Source: Peribacillus saganii
Lineage (GTDB): Bacteria > Bacillota > Bacilli > Bacillales > DSM-1321
Direction: 5' to 3'
Length of the DNA stretch: 64,000 bases
Assembly (NCBI RefSeq): GCF_003429095.1
Contig: NZ_QVTE01000004.1
Location: 1-64,000 of the forward strand
The notes beneath the pieces are model-generated. The model was not told where the DNA came from. It made no database searches and saw only the letters and a program-made list of their open reading frames with translations. Below, in pieces: positions 45,247 to 53,760 of this stretch. The position numbers were made by a program, and so were the translations under genes. Each line of letters begins with the position of its first letter. Positions within the stretch are counted from its first letter, which is position 1.

Positions 45247-46245
45247 TTAGAAAAAGATACTTAAAATAAAGTAAGATAGAGCAGCCAGGCTTCCGGCAAT
45301 AGGAAGCGTGATAAACCAAGTGATGATCATCCGCTGCGCAGTACCCCATTTAACCCCTTTAAGTCTGTGGGCTGACCCAACACCTAAAATAGAAGACGAG
45401 ATAACGTGGGTAGTACTAACTGGTAAATGGATGTAAGTAGCTCCAAAGATGATGGCGGCTCCAGTTAAGTCTGCTGCTACACCATTAACAGGACGGATTT
45501 TCATGATTTTGCCGCCGACTGTTTTGATGATTTTCCATCCGCCGACCGATGTACCAAGCCCCATCGCAATTGCACAGGAGATTTGTACCCATGGCTGTAT
45601 GTCTGTGGTTGATTGATAGTTGTTCGCAATCAGGGCCATTGTAATAATACCCATTGCTTTTTGGGCATCATTTGTACCATGCGTATACGACTGAAGTGCA
45701 GCCGTGGCGATTTGGATATATCGGAAACGTTTATTCGTCTTGGCCAGATTATTATTTTTAAAGACAACCTTAAATATACTATAAACAAGAAATCCTAATC
45801 CGAATGCGAGCAAGGGCGAGATAATAAGTGCTTGAAGGATTTTAAGGAAACCTTCCCACTTTAAGGCACCAAACCCCGCGGCCGCAATTCCTGCGCCCGC
45901 GATGGAACCAATTAACGCATGGGACGAGCTGCTCGGAATTCCGTAGTACCATGTGATAAGGTTCCAGGTGATAGCAGCTATCAGAGCAGCCAATATAACA
46001 ATTGAACCGTTTTGCAGCTGGAAGGGATCGACGATATCCTTCGTGATCGTTTTCGCTACACCTGTAAAAGAAATAGCGCCGACGAAATTCATGACGGCGG
46101 CAAGGATAATCGCATGTCTCGGCTTTAACGCTTTTGTCGATACCGAAGTCGCTATTGAGTTAGCGGTATCATGGAAGCCATTTATGAAGTCGAACGCAAG
46201 GGCACCGATGACGATAAGTATGGTTAGAATAAAAATAGTATCCAT
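45247..46245 (-). CDS. pit: Low-affinity inorganic phosphate transporter, PiT family
   Basis: A 332-residue polytopic membrane protein with about ten hydrophobic segments. The two inverted signature motifs are present: FINGFHDTANSIATSVSTKA (residues about 21-40) and TNDAQKAMGIITMAL. It takes up metal-phosphate. It follows the DUF47 gene by 15 bases on the same strand, the usual Bacillus pair. AAGGAG precedes ATG. Confidence 0.94.
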   Translation of the reverse strand: MDTIFILTILIVIGALAFDFINGFHDTANSIATSVSTKALKPRHAIILAAVMNFVGAISFTGVAKTITKDIVDPFQLQNGSIVILAALIAAITWNLITWYYGIPSSSSHALIGSIAGAGIAAAGFGALKWEGFLKILQALIISPLLAFGLGFLVYSIFKVVFKNNNLAKTNKRFRYIQIATAALQSYTHGTNDAQKAMGIITMALIANNYQSTTDIQPWVQISCAIAMGLGTSVGGWKIIKTVGGKIMKIRPVNGVAADLTGAAIIFGATYIHLPVSTTHVISSSILGVGSAHRLKGVKWGTAQRMIITWFITLPIAGSLAALSYFILSIFF

Positions 46246-46260
46246 TTATCAAGTGGCTCC

Positions 46261-46881
46261 TTATGCGTTTTTCATGATGATCGTTTCTAGTGTGTTTGCA
46301 ACGGCCTGGCAGCTATCAGCGATCTCTTCCAGTTCTTCATATACTTCTTTATATTGCATGATTCGAATAGGATCTTTTTCAACCGTAAATAAATTCTTAA
46401 TGGACTGGCGGCGTATGCCATCGCAAAGAGATTCAAGGTCCTTGATCTTGATTGCGTGTTCACGGATTTGCGGAAGTTTTTTCGTTGATAACAGATCAAC
46501 AGCCTTTTCAATTTCATACGTACATTCCCGGATTGCCTCAACGAATTTCAGCATATATTCATCAGCATTAATGATTGAGTACATTTCCAGCATGGCAGAG
46601 GAATGCTCAAGCCCATCAAGAACATCATCCATGCTCATGGCCAGTGCTAGGATGTCCTCGCGCTCAAGCGGAGTAATAAACGCATTGTTCAATTCCTTGA
46701 TCACTTCATGCACATAAGAGTCGCCTTTTGTTTCAAGCTCTTTCATCTTATCTGAGAATACCTTTAGATCACTTACATTGGCGAGCTTGTAATCCGCGAA
46801 GTAATCTGCACTTTCTTTTAAGTTTTGCGAGATGTTGATAAGCAAATTAGCGAATTTGTCTTTCTTTGATTTGAAAACCAT
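46261..46881 (-). CDS. DUF47/PhoU-like protein (YkaA type)
   Basis: A 206-residue all-helical DUF47 protein, a PhoU relative. Typical stretches: LAMSMDDVLDGLEHSSAMLE and IRRQSIKNLF; these carry the acidic residues used for metal-cluster binding in PhoU-like proteins. It precedes pit and is thought to modulate the transporter. The ATG at 46881 lies after GGGGG; an eleven-codon upstream extension is unlikely. Confidence 0.9.
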   Translation of the reverse strand: MVFKSKKDKFANLLINISQNLKESADYFADYKLANVSDLKVFSDKMKELETKGDSYVHEVIKELNNAFITPLEREDILALAMSMDDVLDGLEHSSAMLEMYSIINADEYMLKFVEAIRECTYEIEKAVDLLSTKKLPQIREHAIKIKDLESLCDGIRRQSIKNLFTVEKDPIRIMQYKEVYEELEEIADSCQAVANTLETIIMKNA

Positions 46882-46988
46882 TTGATAACCCCCATTGTCT
46901 TTTACTTCATCCAAGTATTACCCATAAAAAATTACTCAAATCATTGTAACGAATAAACACTGAAGATTGGAAGCTAAATCGACAAAAA

Positions 46989-47031
46989 TTTACACAAACT
47001 TTACAAAAGTCTTAATTACTTTTAATTAACA
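46989..47031. promoter_or_regulatory. Candidate PhoP-box array upstream of DUF47-pit
   Basis: TTTACA at 46989 and 47000 are exactly 11 bases apart, followed by TTAAT at 47012 and TTAACA at 47026. B. subtilis PhoP binds TT(A/T)ACA-like repeats with about 11-base spacing. The array is about 110 bases upstream of the DUF47 start. It might instead serve the plus-strand direction. Confidence 0.35.
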
Positions 47032-47088
47032 TAATTTAGAATAAAAATTTTGAGGCTTGTAAGGACATAAAACACTATGGTTGTTATT

Positions 47089-47130
47089 AATTAGCCTGCC
47101 GATAAGTTCTCTTGGCAGGCTAATTTTTCG
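47089..47130. terminator. Terminator-like hairpin upstream of the second aldo/keto reductase
   Basis: AATTAGCCTGCC and GGCAGGCTAATT form a perfect 12-base stem followed by TTTTT. No gene ends just before it on the plus strand, so it may terminate a short transcript or act as an attenuator for the reductase gene 50 bases downstream. Confidence 0.7.
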
Positions 47131-47179
47131 ATTGGGGAATTGCTGCATGTTATACTTAAGAAAGTAAAAGGAGGTAGTT

Positions 47180-48010
47180 ATGGTGAATCGTAAAATTCCT
47201 GCAGTTACTTTACATAATGCCGTTAAAATGCCGCAGCTTGGCTTTGGCGTATACAAAGTTGAAAAAGGGCCGGAAACGGTTGAGACTGTGAAAAAAGCGC
47301 TTGAAGCAGGTTACCGCTCCATAGATACGGCTGCATTATATAACAATGAAGAAGGTGTTGGTCAGGCTATAAGAGAAAGCGGAATTTCTCGTGAGGAGAT
47401 CTTTATTACGACAAAGGTCTGGAATAGCGACCAGGGCTATGAGAGTACATTGGAAGCGTTTGAAACAAGCATTTCCAAGCTGGGACTTCATTATATTGAT
47501 CTTTATCTTGTTCACTGGCCCGTAAAGGGAAAGTATGTGGAAACATGGAGGGCGCTTGAAAAGCTTTATAAGGATGGGCGCGTACGGGCAATTGGTGTAA
47601 GTAATTTCCAAATTCACCATCTTGAAGATCTTTTTGCAAACAGTACAGAAAAGCCAGTTATTAACCAAGTAGAACTGCATCCGCGTTTCTCACAGACAGA
47701 ATTGAGAAAATTCTGTTCAGAACATAATATTGCTGTAGAAGCATGGTCTCCGCTGGGCAGGGGGCAGATCCTTGATGAACCTACCATCAGCTATATTGCC
47801 GAAAAACATGGAAAGACACCTGCACAAGTGCTGCTAAGATGGCATTTGCAAAATGGCATTGTTGTCATTCCGAAATCTGTTACTCCTTCCCGCATTGAAG
47901 AAAACATTAATTTATTTGATTTTGAACTAAGCCTTGATGAAATGCAGCAGATTGATGCTTTGAATATGAATGAACGCTTTTTTGCAGACCCTGATAATTT
48001 CGATTTTTAA
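47180..48010 (+). CDS. Aldo/keto reductase (YvgN-like)
   Basis: A 276-residue aldo/keto reductase, close paralogue of the gene at 42274. Conserved tetrad: Asp/Tyr in SIDTAALYNNEEGVG, Lys in ITTKVWNSD and His in LVHWPVKGKYVETW. The cofactor loop is IPKSVTPSRIEENINLFDF. In B. subtilis YvgN acts on glyoxal and methylglyoxal. GGAGG lies seven bases before ATG. Has its own terminator. Confidence 0.93.
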   Translation: MVNRKIPAVTLHNAVKMPQLGFGVYKVEKGPETVETVKKALEAGYRSIDTAALYNNEEGVGQAIRESGISREEIFITTKVWNSDQGYESTLEAFETSISKLGLHYIDLYLVHWPVKGKYVETWRALEKLYKDGRVRAIGVSNFQIHHLEDLFANSTEKPVINQVELHPRFSQTELRKFCSEHNIAVEAWSPLGRGQILDEPTISYIAEKHGKTPAQVLLRWHLQNGIVVIPKSVTPSRIEENINLFDFELSLDEMQQIDALNMNERFFADPDNFDF

Positions 48011-48041
48011 TGTAAACCTGTAAACTAACAATTATCAAATC

Positions 48042-48076
48042 AAAGAGGAAAGCTGATTAAGCTTTTCTCTTTTTTT
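48042..48076 (+). terminator. Terminator after the second aldo/keto reductase
   Basis: AAAGAG-AAAGC paired with GCTTT-CTCTTT, then a long T-run. Confidence 0.85.
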
Positions 48077-48615
48077 TGCTTGATTGCTTAATACCATCGT
48101 ATAACAATGTATAAATATACATAAAATGACAAGTAATTTTATAAATTACCCAAAATAACCGGTTTTAATCCTTTTTGGTTATACATTTTTTTATACGTTT
48201 TTTGGTTTTAATCAATTTAAAAGGGGAAAGTAATTAGTACAAGCGGCAGTATAAAACAGCTAAGAATCGACAAGATATAAGATGAGGTTGAGTTACCCGA
48301 CAGTGGGCAATTCTAGCCGTAATCTTATCATCGGACATGGTTTATTGGCAGAGGAACTTGAAAGCGGAAAGAACAGTAAACTGCAGGAACTCCAGCCATA
48401 ACCAAAAGGAAGTTTAGAGGAATAATATCAATTCATTTGCACATGGTTTTGATGTAACTGGTAAAGAGAAGGGTCCGTAGTTGATTCTTAGCAAAAAGTG
48501 CCGTCCGGACCGAAGCTGTCTACAAACTAATTCATCATTAGACGGATGCCGCTTCGTTCCGAACCTGTAAATGAATATTCAGGTAAAAAAAGAATCTACA
48601 AGGAGGAAAACAAAC
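48077..48615 (+). other. Long leader region of the GlsB/YeaQ-like gene
   Basis: No gene in about 540 bases. It holds a sigma-B-like promoter (48205-48229), a stretch around 48296-48320 resembling part of repeat family A (TGGGCAATTCTAGCCGT), and a long hairpin at about 48510-48565 in which CGGACCGAAGC pairs with GCTTCGTTCCG (one mismatch) and an inner GTCTA pairs with TAGAC. A transcript from the promoter would have a leader of roughly 380 bases. Confidence 0.5.
48205..48229 (+). promoter_or_regulatory. Candidate sigma-B promoter
   Basis: GTTTTA and GGGAAA are 13 bases apart, near the sigma-B consensus GTTTAA-N12-14-GGGWAW. The downstream gene belongs to a family often stress-induced, which fits, but the distance to the gene is long. 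Confidence 0.4.
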
Positions 48616-48876
48616 ATGTTAGAATTTTTATGGTCATTAATAGTTGGTGGTATTATCGGTTGGTTAGCAGGAATGATTATTGGGCGTGATGTTCCATTTG
48701 GCGTAATCGGCAACATCATTGCCGGATTTGTCGGTGCATGGTTAGGTACAGCCATTTTAGGCGATTGGGGTCCTGTCGTAGGCGACTTTGCGATTATCCC
48801 AGCCCTGATTGGTGCGATCGTACTTGTATTCGTGCTTAGCCTTATTTTCAGAAGCATGCGTAAAGCTGATCGATAG
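48616..48876 (+). CDS. GlsB/YeaQ/YmgE family stress membrane protein
   Basis: An 86-residue protein with three hydrophobic glycine-rich helices (IVGGIIGWLAGMIIG; GVIGNIIAGFVGAWLG; ALIGAIVLVFVLSLIF), the transglycosylase-associated-protein family. Members accumulate in stress or envelope changes; biochemical function unknown. AAGGAGG lies before ATG at 48616. It has its own terminator. Confidence 0.9.
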   Translation: MLEFLWSLIVGGIIGWLAGMIIGRDVPFGVIGNIIAGFVGAWLGTAILGDWGPVVGDFAIIPALIGAIVLVFVLSLIFRSMRKADR

Positions 48877-48910
48877 GTGCAAAATCTTTCCGCTTAAAAC
48901 AACCAATGTA

Positions 48911-48937
48911 ACCCCTTGCCAGTGGCAAGGGGTTTTT
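48911..48937 (+). terminator. Terminator after the GlsB-like gene
   Basis: CCCCTTGCC and GGCAAGGGG with AGT loop and TTTTT. Confidence 0.92.
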
Positions 48938-48950
48938 GGTGCCAAATCAT

Positions 48951-49877
48951 TTAATAATTAAGAAATTTAATATCATCCTCGTGAAATATCGGAGGGCTGT
49001 CAAGCGGGGGTGCCAGACATTTGATTATTTCTCCGGTGATAGGATGATGAAGCTGAAGGGCGGCTGCATGTAACGCCTGGCGAGGAAAAACAGGTTTACC
49101 AGAATACAGCACATCGCCTGCAAGAGGATGGCCAATATGATGTAAATGTACTCTGATTTGGTGCGTGCGGCCTGTTTCCAGTGAGCATTTTATCAGTGTT
49201 AGGTTTTTGTCTTTCATCCGCTTTAGTACCTTAAAATGAGTAATAGCCTGCTGTCCGGAAGGAGAAACTCTCCTTCGAGTGCCGTGATGCCTATCCCGTC
49301 CGATTTTTTCATTTATTGTACCATTATCCTGAGTCAAAACCCCTTCGACGAGAGCTAAATATGTTCTTTTTATTTTTCTTTCTTCAAGCATCCGATCAAG
49401 AAGGGAACCAGCAAATGGATGCTTTGCAAAAAGAACAGCTCCAGTTGTATCTTTATCAAGGCGATGAATATGCTTTAATCCGTAATGACATTCTTTTGCA
49501 GCAATATAGCCGGCGACTGCATTTAGTAATGTGTTGTTATCGGAGGGATGAGATGGATGTGTGTCCATCCCGGCTGGTTTATTTACTACTAGCAAATGAT
49601 CATCCTCAAATAAAACTTCAATTTCTTCATTGGAAATAGAAATTTCAATAGGCTCTTCCTTAAATACCGGAATTGAAATTGTGCTTTTTTCCTCAAATGG
49701 CACCGTCCAGGAGGGAGCAGTGTCATTTACAAGTACAGCCTTTTCCATTCTCCACTCATGGACAAGTTTTTTTGGGGCTTTCCAATAATTTTTGAATAAT
49801 GATTCGAGCGTTAAATTTTCCCATCCTTCACTTGTTGTAATTACTAAAAATTTTCCATTTTTAACAGTATAAACCAT
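48951..49877 (-). CDS. RluA/RluD family pseudouridine synthase
   Basis: A 308-residue RNA pseudouridine synthase. Catalytic Asp lies in HRLDKDTTGAVLFAK; earlier VLFEDDHLLVVNKPAGMDTHP and later SLETGRTHQIRVHLHHIGHP are the other RluA motifs. The N-terminal 80 residues are a weak S4-like region. The start at 49877 follows GTAGGGAG. The target (rRNA or tRNA) is not evident. Monocistronic. Confidence 0.93.
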   Translation of the reverse strand: MVYTVKNGKFLVITTSEGWENLTLESLFKNYWKAPKKLVHEWRMEKAVLVNDTAPSWTVPFEEKSTISIPVFKEEPIEISISNEEIEVLFEDDHLLVVNKPAGMDTHPSHPSDNNTLLNAVAGYIAAKECHYGLKHIHRLDKDTTGAVLFAKHPFAGSLLDRMLEERKIKRTYLALVEGVLTQDNGTINEKIGRDRHHGTRRRVSPSGQQAITHFKVLKRMKDKNLTLIKCSLETGRTHQIRVHLHHIGHPLAGDVLYSGKPVFPRQALHAAALQLHHPITGEIIKCLAPPLDSPPIFHEDDIKFLNY

Positions 49878-49983
49878 AATACTCCCTACTTTCGACATAA
49901 TATATGGTATTCTGTAATTTTATTGTCAGCGGATTCCCAGCTTAAGGGAGGAAAAAAGGCCATTTTGCCTAATGAAATCTGCG

Positions 49984-50012
49984 GGGTGGGTATAATTACC
50001 ACCCTCTTTTTC
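49984..50012 (+). terminator. Terminator-like hairpin upstream of the YhcU-like gene
   Basis: GGGTGG and CCACCC with an AT-rich loop, followed by TCTTTTTC. It has no obvious upstream plus-strand gene, so it may end a short RNA or regulate the next gene. Confidence 0.5.
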
Positions 50013-50085
50013 TGTGGCATATGGTATTCTGAAAAAAGATAAACATATTATTAGACATATATACTTATTAAAGGGTGGGTTATTT

Positions 50086-50502
50086 GTGAAGGTTGTCTTT
50101 TCTTCAACAATTGAACAGGAACAGGAAATCTGCGACCTGGTTGCTGATTTTTATGAATCCATTTTTCCGCGTTATTTTTCTGACAAGGAAATAAGGCATT
50201 TAGCGGATTTAGGGGTATTGCACACTCAAAGCAAAAACTTTAGCTATTTTGGAACATTAAAGGAAGCCTATCAGGTAATGACGTCGATTCAGGTTATCAT
50301 GTCCATATTGGAAAGAAAAGATATGCTGGATTTCAGGATAGACCGGAAAAGTGAAGAGTTATTTATCCATAACGCCCGTTTATTAAATGATTATGGTTTG
50401 TTTTTTCCGCTGACCCTTGATCATTTCACTGTTCTGCAGGAAGATCGTACTGAGAAATCTTTTTATGTTTATACTGAAGCGGCCAATCAGCTTTTAATAT
50501 AA
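50086..50502 (+). CDS. YhcU-like protein (DUF5365)
   Basis: A 138-residue protein without signal or membrane segments. The N-terminal KVVFSSTIEQEQEICDLV and FPRYFSDKEIRHLADLGVL resemble B. subtilis YhcU, a protein of unknown function; the nearby yhcX and pgcA homologues agree with that neighbourhood. GTG at 50086 follows GGGTGGG. An in-frame ATG 24 codons upstream lies next to the hairpin and is less likely. Confidence 0.7.
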   Translation: MKVVFSSTIEQEQEICDLVADFYESIFPRYFSDKEIRHLADLGVLHTQSKNFSYFGTLKEAYQVMTSIQVIMSILERKDMLDFRIDRKSEELFIHNARLLNDYGLFFPLTLDHFTVLQEDRTEKSFYVYTEAANQLLI

Positions 50503-50655
50503 TTAGGCATATATTATAGTACAACTAAAACTTAAGAAATTTAAAGTGTTATGTCCTCGTTTCCGTATGCTCTACCTAGTTGGAAGCATGTGGAAGCGCT
50601 TAAAAAACTCAGGTGTTAACCATAACTAATATTAAATAAAAAATAAATGTACTTG

Positions 50656-50692
50656 AAAATTCCCTGCCAATTCTATCGGCAGGGAATTTTTT
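50656..50692. terminator. Bidirectional terminator
   Basis: AAAATTCCCTGCC and GGCAGGGAATTTT, perfect 13-base stem, between convergent genes. Confidence 0.92.
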
Positions 50693-50697
50693 ATCTC

Positions 50698-51165
50698 TTA
50701 TTTGACATTTGTCTGGAAAAATCCCTTGAATTTCTCGGCTTCTTGGGATCCTACGATTCGTGCCTTTTCCTGGCCTTTTTCGTAATGGACGATTGTCGGT
50801 GTTGATTCTAGCCGGTATTCATTCCATCCTTCTTCAAACTCAAGAAGATTGTATTGCACTAGGTCAATGTCCATTTCCTTTGCAACCGGGTTAACTACTG
50901 GTGTTGTTTCTTTGCAATGCGGGCACTCGGGACTGTAGAAATAAACTGTAACATCCTCTTTCTTGTCCAGTTTTTTCTTAAGCTCATCAGGCAAAATTAA
51001 ATTTTGATAGTTTGGGTCATCTAATTGATCGATTGTAGATGCCTGAAGCGTATCTTTGCCGTAGGGATTACCCTCAGAACTTTCTTTTTGCTGATTATTA
51101 TTAATTAAGGCTATTGCCGCGAAAAGACCAATAATGATGCCGAGAAATATGATAATTTTTTTCAC
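50698..51165 (-). CDS. Membrane-anchored thioredoxin-like thiol-disulfide protein
   Basis: A 155-residue protein with one N-terminal hydrophobic anchor (residues 3-23) and an extracytoplasmic thioredoxin fold. The active site is CPHC in YFYSPECPHCKET (Cys at about 83 and 86), the type seen in oxidising DsbA-like proteins, and the cis-Pro loop is ESTPTIVHYE. The GTG start overlaps the bdbC stop, so it is probably the redox partner of BdbC. It is shorter than typical BdbD. Confidence 0.88.
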   Translation of the reverse strand: MKKIIIFLGIIIGLFAAIALINNNQQKESSEGNPYGKDTLQASTIDQLDDPNYQNLILPDELKKKLDKKEDVTVYFYSPECPHCKETTPVVNPVAKEMDIDLVQYNLLEFEEGWNEYRLESTPTIVHYEKGQEKARIVGSQEAEKFKGFFQTNVK

Positions 51166-51599
51166 TTTGAGACCTCCCTAATTTTGGACCAAATAAGCAA
51201 ACTGCAAACAAAAATAATGATAAAGGCGGTCAGGGCGAGGAAAGGGATAGTGATAAAGCCTAGCCAGTTAATATATTGTCCGGTACAAGGAACCCTTCCG
51301 CATGAGGGAGCAGCTTCCGAAAAAAAGTCAATCTTTTGAATAAGATAATGGTAGCCTGAAATACATGCGCCGATAGCGGAAAGAACCATTGAATACATAC
51401 TGATCCAGTAATGCTTTTTCACAGTGGCAATCCCAAGTATAACGGTTAATGGGTACATCAGAATGCGCTGGTACCAGCATAGCTCACAAGGTTCAAATTG
51501 TTTGATTTCGGAAAAGTATAAGCTGCCAAACATTGCGATTATGGATGTGGCCCAAGCAAAAAAAAGCAGGTTATCATTGCGGCTGTTAGTTGACTCCAT
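51162..51599 (-). CDS. bdbC: Disulfide bond formation protein, DsbB family
   Basis: A 145-residue membrane protein with four helices. The first periplasmic CxxC is in PCELCWYQRILMYP, followed by the second Cys pair around PSCGRVPC. Quinone-linked reoxidation of an extracytoplasmic thiol oxidase is the family role; the partner is presumably the CPHC protein of the next gene. The ATG follows AGGTGG. Confidence 0.92.
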   Translation of the reverse strand: MESTNSRNDNLLFFAWATSIIAMFGSLYFSEIKQFEPCELCWYQRILMYPLTVILGIATVKKHYWISMYSMVLSAIGACISGYHYLIQKIDFFSEAAPSCGRVPCTGQYINWLGFITIPFLALTAFIIIFVCSLLIWSKIREVSK

Positions 51600-51707
51600 T
51601 TACATTCCACCTCTTATCGGTATCAAATTTCGACACTGTTTTGCAATGGGCAGCACAGCAGCGCGTTTTATTAAAATATAAGATTGAATAACTTTTTTTA
51701 GAAAAGC

Positions 51708-51876
51708 TGTCTAGCTCCAGCGCCAAGCAGCTTTGTTGCCGCAGGAAAATAAAGCCCTTACGCACAGGACAAGGAATGTTTTGGCAGTGATCCATCACAC
51801 CAAACATAACGGCAGCTTAGTGACGATTGCGGGGACCTTAGCCGTTCTTCATTTATCAGGGCGCTTCCGCTTTTCC
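51708..51876. repeat. Copy of dispersed repeat family A
   Basis: Starts TGTCTAGCTCCAGCGCC and ends GGGCGCTTCCGCTTTTCC; shares CGCACAGGACAAGGAA and TTAGCCGTTCTTC with other copies. About 169 bases, so shorter than the copy at 35577. Confidence 0.78.
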
Positions 51877-52088
51877 TGTTAGCAGTTTCACTTAATTGTA
51901 ATAATAAAAATAAAATATTTCAATTTGAAAATATGCATCCCTGCAGAATACGTGAAGCAAAAAAACCATGAATGGGAAGTGAAAAGAAGAAAGAACATAC
52001 TTTGCGGGGGACGAGGTCCGTTTCCTTTTTACTTCTAACGGGTAAAATAAAAAGATTTCTTTTATATAGACAAGGAGATGCCACACGG

Positions 52089-53636
52089 ATGAATAAGCTG
52101 GATTTGCAAAAGTTTGAGAAAAAGATGGAAATAAGAAAAATGGAGTATAAAGACATAGATGAAATCATTGCCCTTCAGGCGGTTTGTTTTCCCGGGATGG
52201 AGCCTTGGAGGAGGGACCAGCTGGAGAGCCATTTAGACATTTTTCCGGAGGGGCAATTTTGCGCTGAATATGACGGACAAATAATTGGGTCCTGCTCAAG
52301 TTTAATTATTAATTTCGATGAGTACGATGACCGTCATTCTTGGGATGATATTACGGATGAGGGATATATCACAAATCACAATCCGGATGGATACAATATG
52401 TATGGGATTGAGGTTATGGTACATCCGGATTACCGCAGAATGAAAATTGGCCACCGTCTATATGAAGCCCGGAAAGAGCTCGCTCGTCAGCTGAATCTAA
52501 AGAGCATCATCATTGGAGGGAGAATTCCCAACTACCATAAATATGCTGATGAAATGACACCAAGGGAATATGTTGCGGAGGTACAGCTTCATAAAATTTA
52601 TGATCCAGTGCTGTCGTTTCAGCTGTTGAATGGTTTTACACTAATGAGAATCAACCGGAATTACCTTCCGGATGATAAGCAATCAAACAAATATGCCACT
52701 CTTATGGAATGGAATAATGTTGAATATCACCCGCAGTCAAATCGCTTCTATAAAACTTCCCAGCCGGTCCGGATATGTGTAGTTCAGTATATGATGAGGC
52801 AAATTAACTCATTTGAAGATTTTGCACATCAGGTTGAATACTTTGTGGATGTAGCATCCGATGCCCATGCTGATTTTGCCGTGTTCCCAGAGCTGTTCAC
52901 GACACAATTAATGTCCTTTTTGAATGAGCGTGCCCCAAGCCTGGCAATAAGAAGGCTAACCGAGTTTACCGAACAATATATTGAACTGTTCACAACGCTG
53001 GCAGTCCGATATAATGTCAATATCATTGGCGGCTCGCATGTAGTCATGGAGGAAGATGACAATATCTATAATATTGCTTACCTATTTCGTCGGGATGGCA
53101 CGATCGAAAAGCAGTATAAAATCCATATCACGCCAAATGAACGGAAATGGTGGGGAGTGAGCCGGGGGGATTTGGTAAAGGTGTTCGATACAGACTGCGG
53201 CAGAATTGCGATTCAAATCTGTTATGACATTGAATTTCCTGAGCTTGCGCGGATTGCGACCGAACTGGGAGCCAAGATCATTTTTACCCCTTTCTGTACG
53301 GAAGACCGGCAAGGTTATTTAAGAGTCAGGTACTGTGCCCAGGCGCGGGCAGTTGAAAACCAGATTTATACCGTTATATCCGGAACAGTAGGCAACCTGC
53401 CGCAGACGGATAATATGGATGTCCAATATGCCCAGTCAGCAATTTTTGCCCCTTCTGACTTTGAATATGCCCGAGATGGCATAGTCGGTGAAACCAATCC
53501 AAATATCGAAATGGTGCTGATTGGTGATGTTGACCTTGAGGTGCTCAGGCGTCAGCGCCAATCAGGTACTGTTCGTCAGCTAAAGGACCGCCGGCAAGAT
53601 GTTTACAAAATTAAATATACCCTCGGAACTAAATAA
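52089..53636 (+). CDS. yhcX: GNAT acetyltransferase / carbon-nitrogen hydrolase fusion (YhcX-like)
   Basis: A 515-residue two-domain protein. Residues about 14-200 are a GNAT domain (MVHPDYRRMKIGHRLYEARK acetyl-CoA loop). Residues about 225-510 form a nitrilase-superfamily domain with the Glu-Lys-Cys triad: FAVFPELFT, EKQYKIHITPNE and IAIQICYDIEFPE. The same fusion is B. subtilis YhcX (about 513 residues), reported to act on omega-amidic or related acids. ATG at 52089 follows AAGGAGAT; an upstream extension lies in non-conserved sequence. It may couple N-acetylation with amide hydrolysis; substrate unproven. Confidence 0.9.
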   Translation: MNKLDLQKFEKKMEIRKMEYKDIDEIIALQAVCFPGMEPWRRDQLESHLDIFPEGQFCAEYDGQIIGSCSSLIINFDEYDDRHSWDDITDEGYITNHNPDGYNMYGIEVMVHPDYRRMKIGHRLYEARKELARQLNLKSIIIGGRIPNYHKYADEMTPREYVAEVQLHKIYDPVLSFQLLNGFTLMRINRNYLPDDKQSNKYATLMEWNNVEYHPQSNRFYKTSQPVRICVVQYMMRQINSFEDFAHQVEYFVDVASDAHADFAVFPELFTTQLMSFLNERAPSLAIRRLTEFTEQYIELFTTLAVRYNVNIIGGSHVVMEEDDNIYNIAYLFRRDGTIEKQYKIHITPNERKWWGVSRGDLVKVFDTDCGRIAIQICYDIEFPELARIATELGAKIIFTPFCTEDRQGYLRVRYCAQARAVENQIYTVISGTVGNLPQTDNMDVQYAQSAIFAPSDFEYARDGIVGETNPNIEMVLIGDVDLEVLRRQRQSGTVRQLKDRRQDVYKIKYTLGTK

Positions 53637-53639
53637 GAT

Positions 53640-53685
53640 AAAAGGATCTGCTTATTGCCTTTCTGGCAAGATGTAGATCCTTTTT
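53640..53685 (+). terminator. Terminator after yhcX
   Basis: AAAAGGATCT and AGATCCTTTTT pair around a larger loop containing a second small stem (TTGCC/GGCAA). Confidence 0.85.
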
Positions 53686-53760
53686 GAAGGGTTTTACGGC
53701 CTTCGTATAGAAATAGACATTATACATGCATCAGGTTTACATAAGAATGGAGATGAGAGA

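Noticed and set aside
45953-46717. 254-codon plus-strand ORF opposite pit and the DUF47 gene
   Set aside because: A low-complexity antisense frame spanning two well-recognised genes.
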